The notes beneath the pieces were generated by a model, which saw only the letters and a program-made list of their open reading frames with translations, was not told where the DNA came from and searched no databases. Shown here piece by piece: positions 11,157 through 21,014 of a stretch of 64,000 nucleotides of DNA. The stretch is from the NCBI GenBank assembly GCA_963682175.1, contig OY821786.1, forward strand, positions 27,426,501 to 27,490,500, given 5' to 3'. How positions within the stretch are numbered: the first letter of the stretch is position 1; every line of letters begins with the position of its first letter. The DNA is from Triglochin maritima (Eukaryota; Streptophyta; Magnoliopsida; Alismatales; Juncaginaceae). The position numbers and the translations under genes are program-made.

Positions 11157-11705
11157 CTGAACTAGTTCTCTGTTCAACCGATTGGATCGTTTAATCAGTT
11201 AGCCAATAGTGTTAAATCGATCGACCGTTTTGTGCCTTTTGTTCGACCATCTACACGTGTCAAATGAGTGTTAAACTTGTCTTATTCTCCAACGGTCGTT
11301 TTTACAAACCCCTAGATTTCTTGTGGCCACCGGTCGAACGATGCCTTCTTGGCGGTCGACCGGAAGAAGACTTTTTGTGCTTCCCAAATTTCCTGTTAGT
11401 TTCGGTCGAATGTTTCCATGAAATCGGTCGACCAAACCTAGACGTTTCTTGAGCCAGTGCCTGCTTTTTTCGGTCGAACGAATCCATATCTTGTGTTCGA
11501 CCGATTACATATTTCGTTGGCCAAATCCCCTGAACGATCGACCGTTCCATACCTTTGGTTCGATCATTCGCTTAAGTAAACTTAAGTTATAGCCTTGTTG
11601 GTTCGACCGCCCTTTGTTTGGTCGACCTTTTATTTGTGGATTGTTCTGGACTCCGTGTCTGGACAGACTCCGGTCGACCGTTAGACCCAATTCGGTCGAC
11701 CGAAC
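11157..11705. promoter_or_regulatory. Paired GGTCGACC palindrome array (LTR-A)
   Basis: Repeated CGGTCGACCG variants in pairs of about 20-22 bp, for instance GGTCGAACG with GGTCGACCG near 11333-11355 and GGTCGACCG pairs near 11672-11695. CCTGTTAGTTTCGGTCGA at about 11391 and CTTAAGTAAACTTAAG at 11571 are close matches to segments of the gypsy LTR array at 4942-4960 and 4874-4889. The array lies upstream of the TATA region of this LTR family. Confidence 0.75.
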
Positions 11706-12844
11706 TTTACCAGAACTATGACTTGCTCAATTTAATTTTGTGTATCTTACAAAAACAACTTCTAATTATATCACAACGGCTATAACACCTTATGAGCTTA
11801 TAAACAAAGGATTGAACACATTGTTTAGACAACTCTCCTACACACAATTATCCCACACATTAGAGAGAAGTCTCCCAATCCCAAAAGCTTCTACACTACA
11901 CTCTAAGCCTAAATTCCACACCTTTGATCATTACCATATCCTACTCAAAGTGTGCTCAAGAATTAGAGAGTGTTGTTCCATTCCACAATTGTCTGTCAAC
12001 AAGCAAGGACTTTGGTGAAAGCTCGAAGTGTTACCTCTCGGGCTGTGAGAGGAAGAAATCAAGCTCGGCAAGGATTGTTCGCAAGTTGTGGTGTAAAGGC
12101 TTAATCTAGGCCCGGAACAAGATTGGATAGTGATGAAGCTTGCAAAAGAGGAAGTAGGTGGGAGGCCGAACCTCTATAAAATATAGGATCTAATGTGCCT
12201 TAATATTAGTCTAAGGGGGGGGGGTGAATAGACTAATTAAGTTCTTTAAACTAGAATTGAAAATTAAACACTATAACAATAAAAGTGTAGGAGAGATAAG
12301 CAAACCACAACACCGGATGTATAGAGGTTTGGATACAACCACCGGATCCTAGTCCTCTCTTACGAATTGCTCTTCCTCGAGCAACTTCATGTCCACCACT
12401 AATCCGATCTCCGTTGCGGGCCGAGATCACACCTTTTTACACCACAAGTTTTGCAAACACCCTCGCCTAGCTTGGAATCTGTCGACTGATTAATTAGAGT
12501 CGGTCGACAGATTAATCAGAGCCGGTCTCACATCCGAGAAGAACTTCACTCCGGAAGCTAGTACAACTCTTGAAGAAATTACTTCAGTAAACTAATCTTG
12601 GGCACTTGAAATGAATGATGCAATCAATGAGAGTGATTTCAAGTGGGAAGATGTGAGCACAAGGAAGTTTAGAGCAAAATGTGAGTAGTAAGAATATTTG
12701 AGCTTGGAGAAAGATTGGTGACCATAAACATGTGTTCTCAGATCTATTTATAAGCTCTAAATCAATTCTTGCCGTTGGGATTAAGTTGGGAAAGAGTTGT
12801 GTAAAAATGCACAAGGCAGTGAAGTTTGGACACAAATTTAGACA

Positions 12845-13160
12845 CCAATCGGTCGACTGGCTCTAATTAATCTGTCGACCGGCTCTGATTAATCAATCGA
12901 CCGGTTTTCAAAGAATAAGCATTCGATCGAACAAAGGTGCAGACGGTCGAACCAACTAGGCTAGAAATTAAGTGAACGGTCGAACACTTGGTAAGGTTTG
13001 GTCGACCGTTTGGGGAATGTTGGTCAAGATGAAACAATGCCAATGAGATTACGATCGAACAAAATAGAGGTGTCGTCCGACCGAAAATATCAGTAGGTGT
13101 TGGAACTGAAGTGTTTCATGAACCGGTCGACTAGTGCTAAGGTTTCGCTCGACCGGAACA
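12845..13160. promoter_or_regulatory. GGTCGACC array and repeated cassette in inverted LTR-A
   Basis: Sites such as CGGTCGACTGG, TGTCGACCGG, CGATCGACCGG and AACGGTCGAAC occur at pair spacings close to 20-25 bp. A cassette with GTCGAC-N-GATTAAT-N-AGAGC-N-GGTC occurs both here (12850-12905) and at 12480-12530, so part of the array was copied to a second place in the same LTR. Confidence 0.65.
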
Positions 13161-13549
13161 CCAAATCTAAAAGAGGGTTATGATTGACATCATTTCATGC
13201 ATTCATTTATGTCTTATATCCATTATCTTGAACCTAAACAATTTTACGTAACGAGTTTTTATGTTTAAGTTTCAGGAATAAACATGTTTGAAGATAAGAG
13301 ACATAAAAGGACCTAAAAGCAGGAAAAATGACTGAGTTGTGAGACTTGAGGACTAAGATGCAAGGGAGAAGGACCTGATTGAAAGCCCAAAGGACCAATG
13401 AGCAAATGAAAAAACTTCATACCATCATGAGGAATATTTTGGCAATTCGGGTCGGGCCTAAACTCCAACAACTGACTTGTGTGCATCAAACATGAAGGCA
13501 ACAACCCAACAAAGTACAACCAAAATCCAGAGCGGATCCGGACTCTGTA

Positions 13550-13588
13550 GACCGCCAATTGGCGGTCTGGGACCTCTGATTGGCGGTC
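13550..13588. promoter_or_regulatory. Two GACCGCC-N-GGCGGTC palindromes, 21 bp apart
   Basis: GACCGCCAATTGGCGGTC at 13550-13567 is an 18-bp perfect palindrome; the second at 13571-13588 is GACCTCTGATTGGCGGTC, with one half decayed. The same pair at the same 21-bp spacing is found in the second LTR-C copy at 24797-24835. It lies 78 bp upstream of the USE-like motif. Confidence 0.8.
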
Positions 13589-13665
13589 GGGCTGGCTCTG
13601 GCTCCGACACTCTTTAGACAGATCACGTATTATGGAGGATTATATCTATTTCTGGTGTTGTATTA

Positions 13666-13717
13666 GTCCCACATCGGGGGATTGTCCCTGATTACCTTTT
13701 TCTATGACTATAAATAG
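13666..13717 (+). promoter_or_regulatory. USE-like element plus TATA box in LTR-C
   Basis: GTCCCACATCG at 13666-13676 matches the plant snRNA upstream sequence element (RTCCCACATCG). TATAAATAG follows at 13709-13717, leaving 32 bp between them. The second LTR-C copy has the same two motifs at 24913-24923 and 24956-24964 with the same 32-bp gap. This spacing is close to that of Pol II plant snRNA promoters, so this may be the LTR core promoter. Confidence 0.65.
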
Positions 13718-15439
13718 AACTCTTCACCTTCCATTGTAATCACTACATACTTGGTGGTTATTCTTCCTACTTGAAGTGGAGCCTTGGAGCAAATACTAAA
13801 GTAGGAAGACGCTACTTGTATTGTGAGTCTGAATTTAATAAAAGTTTCTTTGTTATGTTGCTTGTTTCATGTTGCTTGCATACTTAGTTTAATTTCATTT
13901 CATTAATCTTAGTTACTTAGTTGATATGTTTTCCTTTCTTAGGATAATAATTAGTTTAATGGATAGTGAGTAGTTTCATCCCATTTGGGGGTGGAGTTGA
14001 TGTTTTATACATGCAAAAGAGAATGGAAATGAATTCTTTGTATGAAATGTGTTGATAAACATATATGTATGCTTGCTTGTTTAGGATGGAACTTGTAACT
14101 TGATGAGTTTTGCCACAAATATTAGACACCTCTCATGCTTGTTTAGGTTCTGAAATAACCAACTTGTATATGTGAATGTTAATCAACTAGGTTAGTAATG
14201 GGATTCATAGGTTTTACCATAATCATTAGACACTTCCTATACATGAAAACAACCTTCATTTGTGCTTCATGAATGTATTCTTCACCATCTCTTTGCATGT
14301 GTGAACTCACTCCACCCCATTAGGGGGTTTTCATCTCTGATTTCCAACTTACTTATCAAGTTTCTTAGTTTAGTTTTAGTCCATTGTTTGTTATTTTCCT
14401 TTGCATGTGTTACTTACTAGTCTAGAGTAGTGTAGCTTAGCGTAATCTACAACTCTTCTCCCTTTTTTCGCCTTCTGATTTTGGTCATACCAGAGGTTGC
14501 TCACCTCCCTGGGGACGACCCGTACTTTCCCCGTCTTCACCGACGGCTGTACAGTTGCGGTCTAAATCTAAAACGAACAAGCAGGTTAGGTGGACTGTTT
14601 GTATACGACCGTTGTTAAATACGACAAGTATAACGGTCATATTAAAGACAAAATCGGAAGTGTAAACAGTCGAATAAAACGTAGGTTTCAGTCGACCGGT
14701 GCCCACTCTAACCAAGACATGTGTCGACAAATGATACGTTAGTGAAATTTGTATCGGTCGAACTGGGTCCTATCGATTGACAAAAAGGAACGGTCGAACG
14801 ATTAAAGGGTTGTGGTCGACTGATTTAGACTGGGAAAGCATACATTAGATTCGGTCGAACTGAAAGAGGATATGGTCGACCGTTGGGCAATGAAAAATCT
14901 GTCTGTTGAATCCGGTCGAACCAGATAGCCTATCGATCGACCGTTTTCACCCAGAACTCCTGTTTTAAGGGAATTTCTATGTTTCGTCGATTTCCTATTG
15001 AAGTGAAATTGAAATGGATTAATTGTGAAACTTTTATAGGTTCCCTATGGGTCATGCAATGCAATTCATCATTGCTTTCAAGTGCCAAGTTACATTATAG
15101 CCTCAGAACAAGAAGTATAAACCTATCTACTCTTCATTCTTCATTTCTTGTCTTGATCCATACTTGGTTCCTGAAATGTTAGAAATACAATATATGCATG
15201 CGATGATATTAATGGATTACATGTGTTTATTGATATGTTAGTTAATCATCAAAATAGATTAGCGATTATTTAGCCAAAAAGCCAACATAAAAATCTTTTG
15301 GTGCCTTTGTGGTTTGCCTTGTCTTCTCTACTTGTTTATTTTTATCCGCTGCATCTTTGATTGTTTAAGCAAGTAGAGATTAACTTAAGAAGTTATTAGA
15401 ATTATGGTCATACACGGTCCTATAGTTCAATCTTTGATT

Positions 15440-15935
15440 GTCTGATTCTTGTTTGTATTACAGGTGTTTATACTAAATATAGTCATTTTTGTTGGAGATT
15501 CAAAATTTACCCAACGTCTATATCCAATATTGTCCCATTACACCACCTTTAATTCGGACGACCAAATTGAGTTTGGATGACCAACCTTTAGCTTTTCGGA
15601 CGATTGATTGGTTCTTTGGTCATTCGATTTTCAAGTCGTGTGTTTCTTCACTCTACTGTTTCACAATTCGAACGACAAACACCTCTTCTAGTCGTCATAA
15701 TCCTCAGAAACTGAGAACATCATTTTTTTGATTTTCAGATCTAGACGACCAATCCCCTGGTTAGTCATCCGAATTCATGCAAACTAGTAGTTTACTTTTC
15801 TGACCTATTAATTCGGATGACCGGGACTTGTTTTAGTCTTCCGAAACTAGGCCTGAGTAGAACTTATCTCTCTTAGTATCTTTTGCCCTTTACGTGTCTT
15901 AAACCTCATTCATTATGAGCCTAAAAATACACACA
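15440..15935. promoter_or_regulatory. LTR-B segment with TTCGGATGACC inverted half-sites
   Basis: TTCGGACGACC and TTCGGATGACC sites and their inverses recur at about 15550, 15573, 15597, 15741, 15765 and 15812. Some form inverted pairs, e.g. TAGACGACC-N-GGTTAGTCATCCGAA at 15742-15774 and TTCGGATGACC-N-TTTTAGTCTTCCGAA at 15812-15846. The 5' part of LTR-B (10500-10740) holds further decayed sites. The arrangement parallels the GGTCGACC arrays with a different word. Confidence 0.6.
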
Positions 15936-16430
15936 TTATGTGTTATGATCTAATCCCTCATTAGGGATTAAACCCACGAAATTAGGGTAGTTGCATGGGG
16001 TTTTGGTGTGCTTTGCATGGGAAGTTGAAGTGAGATGATGGGTTTAGGGTGATAGGTGGGGGGCGGGTACTGTAGCAGCGTTTAGGTTTTGTTTAAAAAC
16101 CAAAACTCACCCATTTGCTTCTTTGGTTGCTCATTTTCGTGATTTCCACCCAAACCTTACCCTTTCCCTTGCATCCCGGCGACCAGAGGAGGAGCTCCAG
16201 CGACGTGGTGGAGGCGCACGTGAGGGAGGAGCAACGAGAACGGAGGAAGGATGGAGAAGAAGCTAGAATCGCCGAGGAGAAGGAGGAGCTCGCCGGCGTG
16301 CATCTCTCCACGGTGAAAGGTATGCCAAGTCTTCATAGTAACTCCCCAAGAGGTGTGGGAGTGTAGTGGGCGGCGTTGGTGCCATTTCCCCGACGAAAAC
16401 CCGACTGGACAGAGGTTGAAGATGCTCTGT

Positions 16431-17005
16431 TCGGTCGACCGATTGAGAGTTCGGTCGACCGAACAGCGTCTAGATGATGCATGTCCAGAGGGGAAATGTA
16501 TGTTTCGGTCGACCGGTGGTTGGGTCGGTCGACCGAGTTTAGTGAATATTAACTTACTGCCCGAAAACGGTCGAACGACGTCTGTGTGACGGTCGACCGT
16601 TTATGCAAAATTTTAGCGGGAATCTAAGGGTTATATTAGCCGGTCGATCGGTGGTTATTCGGTCGACCGAATCCCAGTAGATAGTTTAGACAGACCTTCG
16701 GCCGACCGAGTGTGTGTCTCGGTCGACCGAACCGCGCAAAGTCAGTCAAAAGCGTTGACCATCTAAACGGTCGACCGCTCGTTGGGATCCGGTCGACCGA
16801 CCGCGTGCAGTTTTCCTGCAGTGAAGTGCTTGTTGATTCGGTCGACCGGAAGAGTTTCGGTCGACCGAATGCAGTGGGCAGGATTCATGCAGTTTTCTTG
16901 TCGGTGGAACGGACCATGGTTCGACCGACGGGATATATATGTATATAAAATGTATAGCGTAGACCTTCCAAATGGTCGACCGCTAGATTGATCTTGTTCG
17001 ACCGG
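16431..17005. promoter_or_regulatory. Best-preserved paired GGTCGACC array (LTR-D)
   Basis: At least eight pairs. Starts of the TCGGTCGACCGA-like words: 16431/16451, 16505/16525, 16567/16589, 16641/16660, 16698/16719, 16767/16789, 16838/16857 and 16975/16997. Within-pair spacing is 19-22 bp; pairs are 40-120 bp apart with no shared sequence between most. Each 10-mer carries three CpG sites. Confidence 0.85.
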
Positions 17006-17057
17006 TGCGTCGAATTATCATTGATGGATTTCACATTTGGCAATGACAATTTTAGTT

Positions 17058-17249
17058 GGACCCCTTGTGCCTGTGCGGTTGAGGGATGCCTTCCATGCCT
17101 GTGTGGGTGGGAGACGCCTTCTTCCTTGTGTAGGGTGGGGATGCACTTTCCGTGTGTCGGAGAGCGAGGTCCCTTGTGCCTGTGCGGTAGAGGGACGCCT
17201 TCTTCCTTGTTTAGGGAGGGGATGCACTTTCCTTGTGTAGGAGAGCGAT
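17058..17249. repeat. Tandem duplication in LTR-D
   Basis: A block beginning GGACCCCTTGTGCCTGTGCGG at 17058 is repeated from 17168 (GGTCCCTTGTGCCTGTGCGG), each ending GGAGAGCGA. The first unit is longer because it holds an internal partial duplication of GGGATGCCTTCC/GAGACGCCTTCTTCC. Confidence 0.75.
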
Positions 17250-18135
17250 GGGCAGTCTGTGGGCCCGAGGCGGTTTTGCATTGCATGTGCATTCTTGGCA
17301 TTTTCGTCTGTATTCTGTTTATGTTAGGAGATGTTGGCATACGGGTTCCTTTCGGGAACTCAGGCAAATTTCATGTTTCATTTTCAGGGAGCAGGCAGTC
17401 GTAGGTTGGTGGTGACCGAGGGGAGTACTTCCGGGATCGGGTCCTGTCATCTTATCTTTTTGTACAGGTAGTGATTACAGTAGTTATGTATTAGACATGT
17501 AATCACTCTTTTGACACTCTGTATTATGACTTCCACGTGGAGATATTATATATATTTATATGTATTCAGTTGACTTTTCTACTAACGTGCCCTTGTTGAC
17601 CGTTGACGGTCGTATGTTTATGTTTTAAATTTGAAAATTTTCTTCCGCTGTTTCGAGACGTTACATTATGCCTAACTAAGATACCAACCTATTACGCTTG
17701 CTAAACTCTTAATCTCTTGTTCACCACTCTAAGCTTCAACTTAGACTTGATCTCTATTACAAAGTTCATCCTTGATATTTCATGTGCCCAAGTTAGAGTT
17801 CATCTTTACTCTCTGATAGAAGGTGTAGCTCCATCTGGGAGCATCCTCCCAGGTTGTGGGATAAGTCCACGCATCGCGGGGTCTTCTAGTTGCTTGCTTT
17901 TGAAAGGAAGACGTAATCTTGGCCCGGAATGTGGATTGATTATTGAAGACGCAAGCGGGGCTCAAGGTCGAGCGAGACTTATAACAGAGGGCTAAGACCC
18001 GATTGAAGTGTCGTACCATTTAAATTGATTACGTCATTGTGGTTTGTGATTCTCTGTCACTCTTGTCTTTTGTTTGGCATGGGCATTCCATTTAGGTATG
18101 TTCAATCTTGTCTAAGGGACCTCTTCGATCTTACA

Positions 18136-18488
18136 GATCCTTCATATTGAATTTTGTAGCAACAGTAGATATTAAAGCATCTAGATCTCAAGAATTCGTG
18201 TTCAAATTCCGTTTCGATTTTAGGCGTTGCGGTAATGATAATAACCTTCACATAGACTAGAAAGAAAATAAAGCCATGATTGGAATGAAGAATAAATAGA
18301 GAACTATCAACATGGCTACAACTGAAATGTCTAGTGAACAAGTATGAGCTAAATTTATCAAACTAGGCATGTGCTGATTGTTTCAAGTCATAGAGTGCTT
18401 TTCTCAACCTGCAGTCATAGTTATGATTGTTAGTGTCAATAAATCTTGGAACTTGAGATGGAGATTTCTTCATTAATTGATACACGAC
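18136..18488 (-). pseudogene. pol: Ty1/copia RT core, decayed
   Basis: Continuation of the minus-strand copia gene at 9353-10180. From high to low: SQVPRFIDTNNHNYDCRLRKALYDLKQSAHA, FDKFSSYL, HVDSSLFILHSNHGFIF, then LVYVKVIIIT where the family has YVDDIIIT, and ALISTVATKFNMKDL running into the GATCC duplication. The catalytic Asp pair has become Lys-Val, so the enzyme is dead. It is interrupted by the hAT-like element at 18489 and resumes for a short distance at 18935. Confidence 0.83.
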
Positions 18489-18926
18489 CTCTGTTCTGAA
18501 ATGCGGTCAGATGCGGCCGCATATGCGGATGCGGCCGCGATGCGGGGGAGATGCGCATCGCATCTCCCCGATGCGGCCCTCCGGATGGGGCCCGCATCTT
18601 GACCCGCATATGCGGGTAGATGCGGCCGCATATGCGGATAGATGCGGCCGCATTTCAGAACACCCACTTTTTTGTTTTTTTGTTGTTATTTTTTGAGTTT
18701 TTTTATCTTTTTTTGTTTAATATTAACTTGTTTATCTTAGAAATTATTCAAACATTTACCTAAATTTTTAGTTACATGTATATAATTTATAATTAATATA
18801 TCTATATTATATTATTTTATTATTAAATCGCAAACCGCATATGCACCCGCATCGCATCTGCATACCGCATATGTCGGATGCGGTGCCTCGCCGCATCGCA
18901 TCCGCATCCTGCATTTCTGAACCTTG
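18489..18926. mobile_element. Small hAT-like element with GATGCGGCCGCAT arrays
   Basis: Flanked by a perfect 8-bp duplication TACACGAC (18481-18488 and 18927-18934), the hAT signature. The ends CTCTGTTCTGAAATGCGG and, inverted, CAAGGTTCAGAAATGCAG are related over about 15 bp. Both subterminal regions are packed with GATGCGG, GCATATGCGG and GATGCGGCCGCAT words (18505-18655 and 18830-18912); the middle is AT-rich. At 438 bp it is non-autonomous. It lies inside the decayed copia RT gene. Confidence 0.85.
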
Positions 18927-18934
18927 TACACGAC

Positions 18935-19437
18935 GAAATACATTTTGGACATTCACCTGCTTGACAGGTAGTAAATCAATACTACCTGTATTGATTCGAG
19001 AAAGACATAGAAAACATTTTTATACATTCGAGACTGCACGGGGGAGACAAAGGGAAATATTTTCCTTTTCGAAATTGGCAGAAACGCCTGGAAAAGATCT
19101 TTTTAAAGGGAAATTATTTCTTTTCTCTCAATTTCCTTTGCTTCCATTGTGTCCGAACAAAGGTCCAGAAACGAGTCTATCTACGATTTTCTCAAAAAAT
19201 GATGTTGCCCCCAAAGACATCTCCATCTCACTACGTACCTACATTATCATCAACAAAATCCAGGTAAAATACTGCCGAATAGATAAAACTTTTACCAAAT
19301 GGTAAAAATGTTACAATATTAGGTGTCTTAACACGAGTCATTACAAAGATAAGCAACGATAAAAACCACGAAATCTAGAAATAACTATTGTACTATAAAC
19401 TAAAAGTGATTTTATTTTGCAGTAGTTGCTCATGGTT
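18935..19437. other. Copia tail and unassigned sequence
   Basis: The first 30 bp or so still look like the copia RT (minus strand). The rest has an open plus frame from 18841 to 19305 that crosses element boundaries and has no family motif. No gene recognised. Confidence 0.35.
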
Positions 19438-20100
19438 ATAAGATTGCAACGTCGTTTAGGCCTCCCTTAACGGGAGGCCATTTTTGAACGCTCGAAATGC
19501 TCACCCTTAACGGGTGGGCGCCAACCGCCCAGGCCTCTCTTAACGTTGTTTTAATTAATTAAATTGTTTATTTATTTATTAAGATTTATTTAAATTTAAA
19601 AATGAAAAATAAAATATGAAATTCAGATAAATCACAAAACACAAATACAATAGAAATAAACTTCAGATTAACAATACAATACAAATATTATATTGTTAGC
19701 TTTAGTATTTTAAATTCCAATTAATGTACTATGTAATGCGGTTCCCTCAATTTTAATTATATATATTAATTTTTAATTATAATCGAATGAATTAATTACA
19801 TTGAGTGATTACAATAATGATTAATAATGTAATTTATTGATTGTTGTGAGAGTTTTAGAAAAGAGAATAAAAATAATGACGTGACAACAAACATTGTAAG
19901 GGTTGATTGGATAATGGTTAATGATTTTGTAGAGAGGTTGTATTGTGTTGACGTGGCAGAGAGAGAAGCTGACGTGACAGAGAGAGAAAATCGGGTAATA
20001 TAGGTGTTAACGGTGATCTTAATGCCTATGTAAAAGATAACATCTTTGCGTCGTTAAGAAAGAGGCGCCTAATTGGCTATATAGGTGTTAGTACTTGTAA
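19438..20100. mobile_element. Possible MITE-like element with two palindromes
   Basis: GGCCTCCCTTAACGGGAGGCC (about 19459-19479) and GCTCACCCTTAACGGGTGGGC (about 19499-19519) are near-perfect palindromes about 41 bp apart, sharing the core CCCTTAACGGG. A related TGCGTCGTTAAGAAAGAGGCGCC lies near 20048-20070, possibly the other end of the same element. AT-rich interior without genes. Ends and target duplication were not defined, so class is uncertain. Confidence 0.4.
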
Positions 20101-20361
20101 TTATTTACTGGACTCACATCTGAGATTGTGTCCATTGATTAGGTAATCAATCTTTTTTTCATTAGCCCGTAGAAATCATGTTTCGCGAATTTCGGTGAAC
20201 CATGTCTACGAATTATTTAAATCATATTCTTTCTTTTTATATGATTGTTTGTGAGGGTTAAATTATATTATTTTATATAATTAAAGGTAAATGAGGGTTT
20301 TGACTTACCATTGACTCTTGATGATCATTCCGGTGTCTTCTCGTACGAGGAATGCTCTAAT
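20101..20361. other. Sequence left of CACTA-1, probable 3' flank of the minus-strand gene
   Basis: If CACTA-1 is removed, this joins directly to the stop codon of the spliced minus-strand frame at 25801-26012, so it would be its 3' untranslated or downstream region. No coding motif seen. Confidence 0.3.
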
Positions 20362-20385
20362 CACTACTAGAAAATATGGAAATCA

Positions 20386-20650
20386 TGTCGGTGTTATGAC
20401 CCATATCACGTCGGTTGTACTGTTCCAATATACCAATGTCATAAAAGGAAGACGTAAAAGGGTGGAAAATATCACGTCAGTTCAATAACCAACGTGATAC
20501 ACTTGCATATCACGTCGGTTTTAGACAAACCGACGTGATACACTAGGTATATCACGTCGGTTCTTGGATAACCGACGTGATATGCCCCATATTTATCACG
20601 TAAATGCGGGGTATATCACGTCGGTTCGTCTATAACCGACGTGATATATG
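20386..20650. promoter_or_regulatory. CACTA-1 left subterminal hairpin array
   Basis: Units of ATATCACGTCGGTT-loop-AACCGACGTGATA start at about 20470, 20508, 20550 and 20613, each a 31-34-bp inverted repeat, with further half-sites at 20393 and 20402. In known CACTA elements such arrays bind the TNPA-type protein; that role is inferred here. Confidence 0.8.
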
Positions 20651-21014
20651 TCTGTTCAGAAGAAGAAAAATATTTGTTATAAATCTACTGATATGACCCT
20701 GCACTAAACACATTCACAGTCGCATCACATTCACACAATCACAATCGCATCACATCCACACAATCACAATCGCATCCCATTCACATTCACATACTCAATG
20801 CAATATAAGTCGACACTCAATTCATTAAATCACAATTCATTTTAACATCAAATTAACATTCAATGTCTTCGATTTCCATTCGGGCAAACTAACAAGTTAA
20901 CATTCAATGTATCGAGCAAACCAACAAGCATTCAATGTATCGAGCAAACTAACAAGTTACCAATCAATATATCAAGGAAACTAACAAGTTAACAAATATC
21001 GAGTAAACTAACAT

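Larger units (their letters stand above)
13181..14583 (+). mobile_element. LTR-C, solo LTR
   Basis: Starts TGATTGACATCATTTC and ends AACAAGCA, flanked by a perfect 5-bp duplication GGTTA (13176-13180 and 14584-14588). Length 1403 bp. Near its 3' end it carries CCTGGGGACGACCCGTAC and TGTACAGTTGCGGT, words that recur with the same order in other LTR ends here (59090, 63735, 42800). It has two palindromes at 13550-13567 and 13571-13588, and a snRNA-like promoter at 13666-13717. A second copy, truncated, is at 24428. Confidence 0.88.
12182..15287 (-). mobile_element. Inverted LTR-A relative, solo, interrupted by LTR-C
   Basis: The plus strand reads TATAGGATC at 12182 and GCCAAAAAGCCAACA at 15287, the inverse of the LTR-A ends (first base pair decayed from TG to TA). 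It is flanked by a 5-bp duplication, TAAAA, at 12177-12181 and 15288-15292. A TATA box (GCTTATAAATAG on the minus strand, near 12750) and GGTCGACC sites at 12483-12545, 12845-13160 and 14690-14945 are present. A poly-G/C tract (AAGGGGGGGGGTGAATAG) lies near 12212. Without LTR-C its length is about 1.7 kb. Confidence 0.85.
10773..15424 (+). mobile_element. LTR-A copy, solo, interrupted
   Basis: Starts TGTTGGCTTTTTGGTC and ends GGTCCTATA (family end CGATCCTACA). It is flanked by a 5-bp duplication, GTTCA, at 10768-10772 and 15425-15429. The sequence aligns along its length with the LTRs at 46453 and 50301, but more diverged. It is split by an inverted relative at 12182-15287; the two parts of LTR-A are 10773-12181 and 15293-15424. 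It carries the GGTCGACC array at about 11157-11705, with CTTAAGTAAACTTAAG at 11571-11586. Confidence 0.88.
15941..17665 (+). mobile_element. LTR-D, solo gypsy-type LTR
   Basis: Starts TGTTATGATCTAATCCC and ends CGAGACGTTACA, flanked by a perfect 5-bp duplication TTATG (15936-15940 and 17666-17670). Length 1725 bp. Layout follows the chromovirus LTR at 4105: a GC-rich leader with GGAGCTCGCCGGCG and a candidate splice donor (AAAG/GTATGCC near 16319), a palindrome array, a tandem repeat at 17058-17249, and a similar 3' end. It is inserted in LTR-B. Confidence 0.88.
10181..18135 (+). mobile_element. LTR-B, solo copia-type LTR split by nested elements
   Basis: Starts TAATGGCTTTATAGTC (a decayed version of the TGTTGGCTTTTTGGTC start of LTR-A) and ends CGATCTTACA. 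It is flanked by a perfect 5-bp duplication, GATCC, at 10176-10180 and 18136-18140. LTR-B sequence itself is 10181-10772, 15430-15940 and 17671-18135, about 1.5 kb once nested elements are removed. The 3' part (17800-18000) has the same GGCCCGGAATGTG and GAAGACGCAAGCGGGGC layout as LTR-A, so the families are related. Its array motif is TTCGGATGACC rather than GGTCGACC. No internal region remains. Confidence 0.85.

Noticed and set aside
16988..17404. Cys-rich 138-residue open frame
   Set aside because: Runs through the LTR-D tandem repeat; an overlapping minus frame is equally long.
19459..19520. Transcription terminators
   Set aside because: Palindromes lack a T-run and are in plant DNA with no adjacent gene; more likely element ends.
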